From assembly GCA_036386835.1 (NCBI GenBank), contig DASVUX010000003.1:13580-77579 (forward strand): a stretch of DNA of 64,000 bases. The letters are read 5' to 3'. Positions 61,246 through 64,000 of the stretch are shown one piece after another. The notes below the pieces were generated by a model. That model was not told the DNA's origin and made no database searches. It saw nothing but the letters and a program-made list of their open reading frames with translations. The stretch's first letter is position 1. Each line of letters begins with the position of its first letter. The position numbers and the translations under genes are program-made. The DNA comes from 2-12-FULL-35-15 sp036386835. Its GTDB lineage: Bacteria; Bacteroidota; Bacteroidia; 2-12-FULL-35-15.

Positions 61246-64000
61246 ATGAAAAAACTATTATTATTTCTGATTGGGGCGTTTCTACACTCCTCGATTTATT
61301 CGCAAGCCCAGCTGACACCATTTCAAGACTGGGCAACTAAGGCAGGAACACAAAACTTTTTTTACAAGAATGTGACTAAAACAGATGGTTCAGGAAACGT
61401 TTATGTCGCCGGAGCTACCTTGAACGGAGCAGGCAATTATGATGTTCTTCTTGCTAAATTCAATTCATCAGGAGTTCAACAGTGGATTGTACAGATAGAT
61501 GGGAGCGCAGGGTATCAGGATTTCGCAACGGCATTACAACTAGATGGAAGCGGAAATGTATATATAACCGGTGCTATTACGAATGATACCACCTCCATGA
61601 TGTCCGACTTATTCTTTAAGAAATATAATTCTTCAGGTGTTCTTCAATGGACAAACACTTATGATGGATTTAATCTGTATGACTGTGGAACAGACATTTT
61701 AGTAAATACAGGAGGGACTATGGCAGTTGTGGGTAGTAGCTTTAATACTTCCGGAAACCTTGACTTTGTAACTATCTTCTATAATTCATCGGGAGTCCAG
61801 CAATGGGCAAATCGCTATGCTCATAGCAGCGGTTTTGATGATGTTCCTGTCCGGATTGTAAAAAGCGGTACTGGTGTCGCTGTTGCAGGCGCAGTTAAAA
61901 CAGGTGCTAGTGCATATAATTGGGCAGCACTTGTATATAGAAGTAATGGCGTACTTAATTCAACAACCATCAGTTCAGGTGGAACATCAGGAATAGAAGA
62001 AGTCCGAGATATGGTTACGGATGCAAATGGCAATATCTATTTAGCGGGATTTACGCCATCAGTATCCAATGGTTATGATTATGACGTTATTAAGATGGAT
62101 TCTAATCTTGTAATTCAATGGGAGCGAACTTACGATGAGAATGGGTTTAATGACAAGGCAACTGCACTTAAGGTAAATTCTACGGGTGATGTATATGTAA
62201 CGGGGTATTCTCACGATACAACTGAACAGAATAATTATTTAACGTTAAAATATAACAGTAGTGGAAGTCTAATTTGGGCAAGAACCTTTAATGATAGCTT
62301 AAACGGTGATGATGAAGCTTATGCGATGGCAATGGATAGTTATGGAAAGATTTACATTACTGGGAATGCGAAAACCGCTCTAAGTCAAATGGATTATCAT
62401 ACAATTAAATATGATACTGCCGGAACAGTTGAATGGAGCATTGACTTCGATGGTGCGAAACATCTTGATGACAGGGCTACAAATATTGCAATAGATTCTG
62501 TGGGAGCGGTAGTAGTTACTGGGGCAAGCGAAACGGCAGCAAACGTGTATGAATACGCAACAGTTAAATATATTGAAAATAATATTATAATTCCAACTGA
62601 TTTTGGTGGTGAGCCATTAGGTAGCAATTATTTATATTATCAAAATAAAGGACAGGTTTTAGGAAGCAATGATACAATTGTTCCCTACATAAAATTTTAT
62701 ACTGAAGGAACATATCCTGATTATTACTTTAAGGATAATGGATTTTGCATTGCCTATTCTAAGATTGACACATCATATAGCAATCCTGATACATTAAACA
62801 GGGTTGATGTAAGTTTCTTCCAATCGGCAGGAAATGCAAGAACATTTCCTTTAGATCAACATAAGAGTTTTATAAACTATTATGTCTCCCATATACCTGA
62901 TGGAATAACAAAAGTTCATGGTAATGAGCGCTTAGTAACGCCTGGACTATATAAAAATATAGATCTCGAATATTCAAGTAATGCAGACGGCCTTAAATAC
63001 TATTTTATTATTAAGCCGGGAGGCACACCTTCTGCTATTAAACCTGAGTTTACAGGCGCCAGTTCTTTTAACCTTAATGGAACTACTAATGTTTTAACTG
63101 TTAACAGTAATCTCGGCTCTGTGGCTTTTGACAGACCAATAGTTTATCAATTAAGTACAAGCAATGCAATTATCCCTATAACCGGTTGGACTGCTAATTG
63201 GCAAAATAATGGGGCTACTAATAAATACAAATTTAATATAGGCGCTTATGATAGTACTAAAGTCTTGATAATTGAAGTAAAAACAGTCGTGCCTAGTGTT
63301 TCTCCGACAGCTGTTACCCCTCCTGAGTGGAACACCTTTTTAGGCGGTACGAAAGATGATCATGCTTTAGACATTGCTTCCGATGATCAAGGGAATATAT
63401 ATGTTGCTGGATATACAAGTAGCCCTCAAAGTGGAACAAATCCATTCCCTATTTCAAATGGACCTCAACAAGCTATTTTAAAAGGAACAAAAGACGCTTT
63501 TATTGCAAAATTTGATGTGAACTATGCAAGAGAATTTGTAACCTATTATGGAGGAAACGGAGACGAACGTGCAAATGGGGTTGACCATACTAATGCAAAT
63601 GGCGGACAACTTTTTGTTTGTGGAACCACCACCGTTAGTGATACCTTGACTCTGCTACCGTGGTCAGCCGGGTCTGGTAGCTATGTAAATTCAACTGCGT
63701 TTGGTGGCGATCAAGGTTTTATTGCTCGTTTTAATGCTTCATCAGGCTTCCGAAATTGGCATACATACTGGGGAGGTTACAATACGGTGATTCATAAAGT
63801 GAGATGTGATACATTGGGGAATGCCTTCATAGTGGGCATGACAGGGAACAGTTCAAATGCTAACAGCTGCGCTCCTTCAGGAGGTAGTTTTAATCGTTGT
63901 AACCCCGGAGGTGGTGCTTACACTCAAATCTGGCATGGTGGAGGAACATTCTTATACGATGGGTTTATTGCAAAATTTAACCCTAGTACAAGTCTTGTTT
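61246..64000 (+). CDS. Large secreted beta-propeller (SBBP-repeat) protein, 3' end outside window
   Basis: ATG 61246 follows an A-rich leader and opens a frame of 918 codons without a stop up to the window edge. A signal peptide is clear (MKKLLLFLIGAFLHSSIYSQA). Residues ~20-440 contain repeats of the form DGSGNVYVAG....YDVLLAKFNSSGVQQW, that is beta-propeller blades of SBBP type. A middle domain without repeats (about 445-690, opening with PTDFGGEPLGSNYLYYQNKGQ) is followed by canonical SBBP blades (TFLGGTKDDHALDIASDDQGNIYVAGYT, given as span with GGT and GNIYVAG). A T9SS domain at the missing C-terminus is expected but not seen. Confidence 0.92.
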   Translation, partial: MKKLLLFLIGAFLHSSIYSQAQLTPFQDWATKAGTQNFFYKNVTKTDGSGNVYVAGATLNGAGNYDVLLAKFNSSGVQQWIVQIDGSAGYQDFATALQLDGSGNVYITGAITNDTTSMMSDLFFKKYNSSGVLQWTNTYDGFNLYDCGTDILVNTGGTMAVVGSSFNTSGNLDFVTIFYNSSGVQQWANRYAHSSGFDDVPVRIVKSGTGVAVAGAVKTGASAYNWAALVYRSNGVLNSTTISSGGTSGIEEVRDMVTDANGNIYLAGFTPSVSNGYDYDVIKMDSNLVIQWERTYDENGFNDKATALKVNSTGDVYVTGYSHDTTEQNNYLTLKYNSSGSLIWARTFNDSLNGDDEAYAMAMDSYGKIYITGNAKTALSQMDYHTIKYDTAGTVEWSIDFDGAKHLDDRATNIAIDSVGAVVVTGASETAANVYEYATVKYIENNIIIPTDFGGEPLGSNYLYYQNKGQVLGSNDTIVPYIKFYTEGTYPDYYFKDNGFCIAYSKIDTSYSNPDTLNRVDVSFFQSAGNARTFPLDQHKSFINYYVSHIPDGITKVHGNERLVTPGLYKNIDLEYSSNADGLKYYFIIKPGGTPSAIKPEFTGASSFNLNGTTNVLTVNSNLGSVAFDRPIVYQLSTSNAIIPITGWTANWQNNGATNKYKFNIGAYDSTKVLIIEVKTVVPSVSPTAVTPPEWNTFLGGTKDDHALDIASDDQGNIYVAGYTSSPQSGTNPFPISNGPQQAILKGTKDAFIAKFDVNYAREFVTYYGGNGDERANGVDHTNANGGQLFVCGTTTVSDTLTLLPWSAGSGSYVNSTAFGGDQGFIARFNASSGFRNWHTYWGGYNTVIHKVRCDTLGNAFIVGMTGNSSNANSCAPSGGSFNRCNPGGGAYTQIWHGGGTFLYDGFIAKFNPSTSLV

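Noticed and set aside
1..64000. tRNA or rRNA genes
   Set aside because: No cloverleaf with GTTCGA-type T-loop or rRNA-like sequence was noticed in the intergenic stretches; a covariance scan was not possible.

Overview
The window reads as a chromosomal segment of a Gram-negative Bacteroidota (a free-living Chitinophagales/Flavobacteriales-like organism; exact lineage not resolved). The main reasons are a set of secreted proteins with type IX secretion (T9SS) C-termini of both type A and type B (CHU_C), a PorP/SprF-family T9SS membrane protein, several lipoproteins, and promoters of the Bacteroidota form TTTG-N19/20-TAnnTTTG that can be read directly (for example before the thiolase and hppA). 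No rRNA, tRNA, CRISPR array or intact transposase was seen.

Layout. 1-4.0 kb: a leftward cluster of adenylation enzyme, carrier protein, MBOAT acyltransferase and a DltD/SGNH-like exported protein, formally a Dlt-type system that esterifies something outside the inner membrane. 4.1-8.1 kb: rightward T9SS subtilisin, small membrane protein, UbiA-family prenyltransferase and a SanA-like protein whose membrane anchor is out of frame. 8.1-12.8 kb: NlpC/P60 peptidase, a four-helix-bundle gene on what looks like a small inverted-repeat element, thiolase, and a 7TM-HD (PgpH-like) cyclic-dinucleotide phosphodiesterase. 12.8-13.8 kb: one kilobase of intergenic repeats. 13.8-21.7 kb: a sialidase-like T9SS protein, PorP/SprF fused to SPOR, and a giant Ig-repeat CHU_C adhesin. 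21.8-24.6 kb: SDR enzyme, outer-membrane barrel, spermidine-synthase-like protein.

24.7-29.2 kb holds the most coherent possible system: an ECF sigma factor, a single-pass membrane protein in the position of an anti-sigma factor, and four small secreted proteins, at least three resembling stand-alone TonB C-terminal domains. The sigma gene and one of the small-protein genes share an exactly spaced bipartite motif. 29.2-44 kb: RecB/AddA-like helicase-nuclease, second T9SS subtilisin, three paralogous lipoproteins, a K+-type membrane pyrophosphatase with a cysteine-rich tail, PlpD-like patatin, BtuF-like receptor, CBS-like PLP enzyme. 44.1-48.3 kb: a 1384-residue RCC1/Ig/dockerin-like/cohesin-like T9SS protein. 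48.3-59.9 kb: housekeeping and envelope genes (LolC/E-type permease, NamZ, response regulator, VOC, MsbA-like ABC exporter, SRPBCC/GyrI protein, hydrolases, coiled-coil lipoprotein, RRM protein). 59.9-61.2 kb is an AT-rich patch with an XRE regulator, hairpin-rich DNA and a 53-residue ORF. From 61.2 kb to the window edge runs a large secreted beta-propeller protein.

Together the genes emphasise the cell envelope and secreted surface proteins. Protein family assignments rest on motifs read by eye and were not checked against a database.
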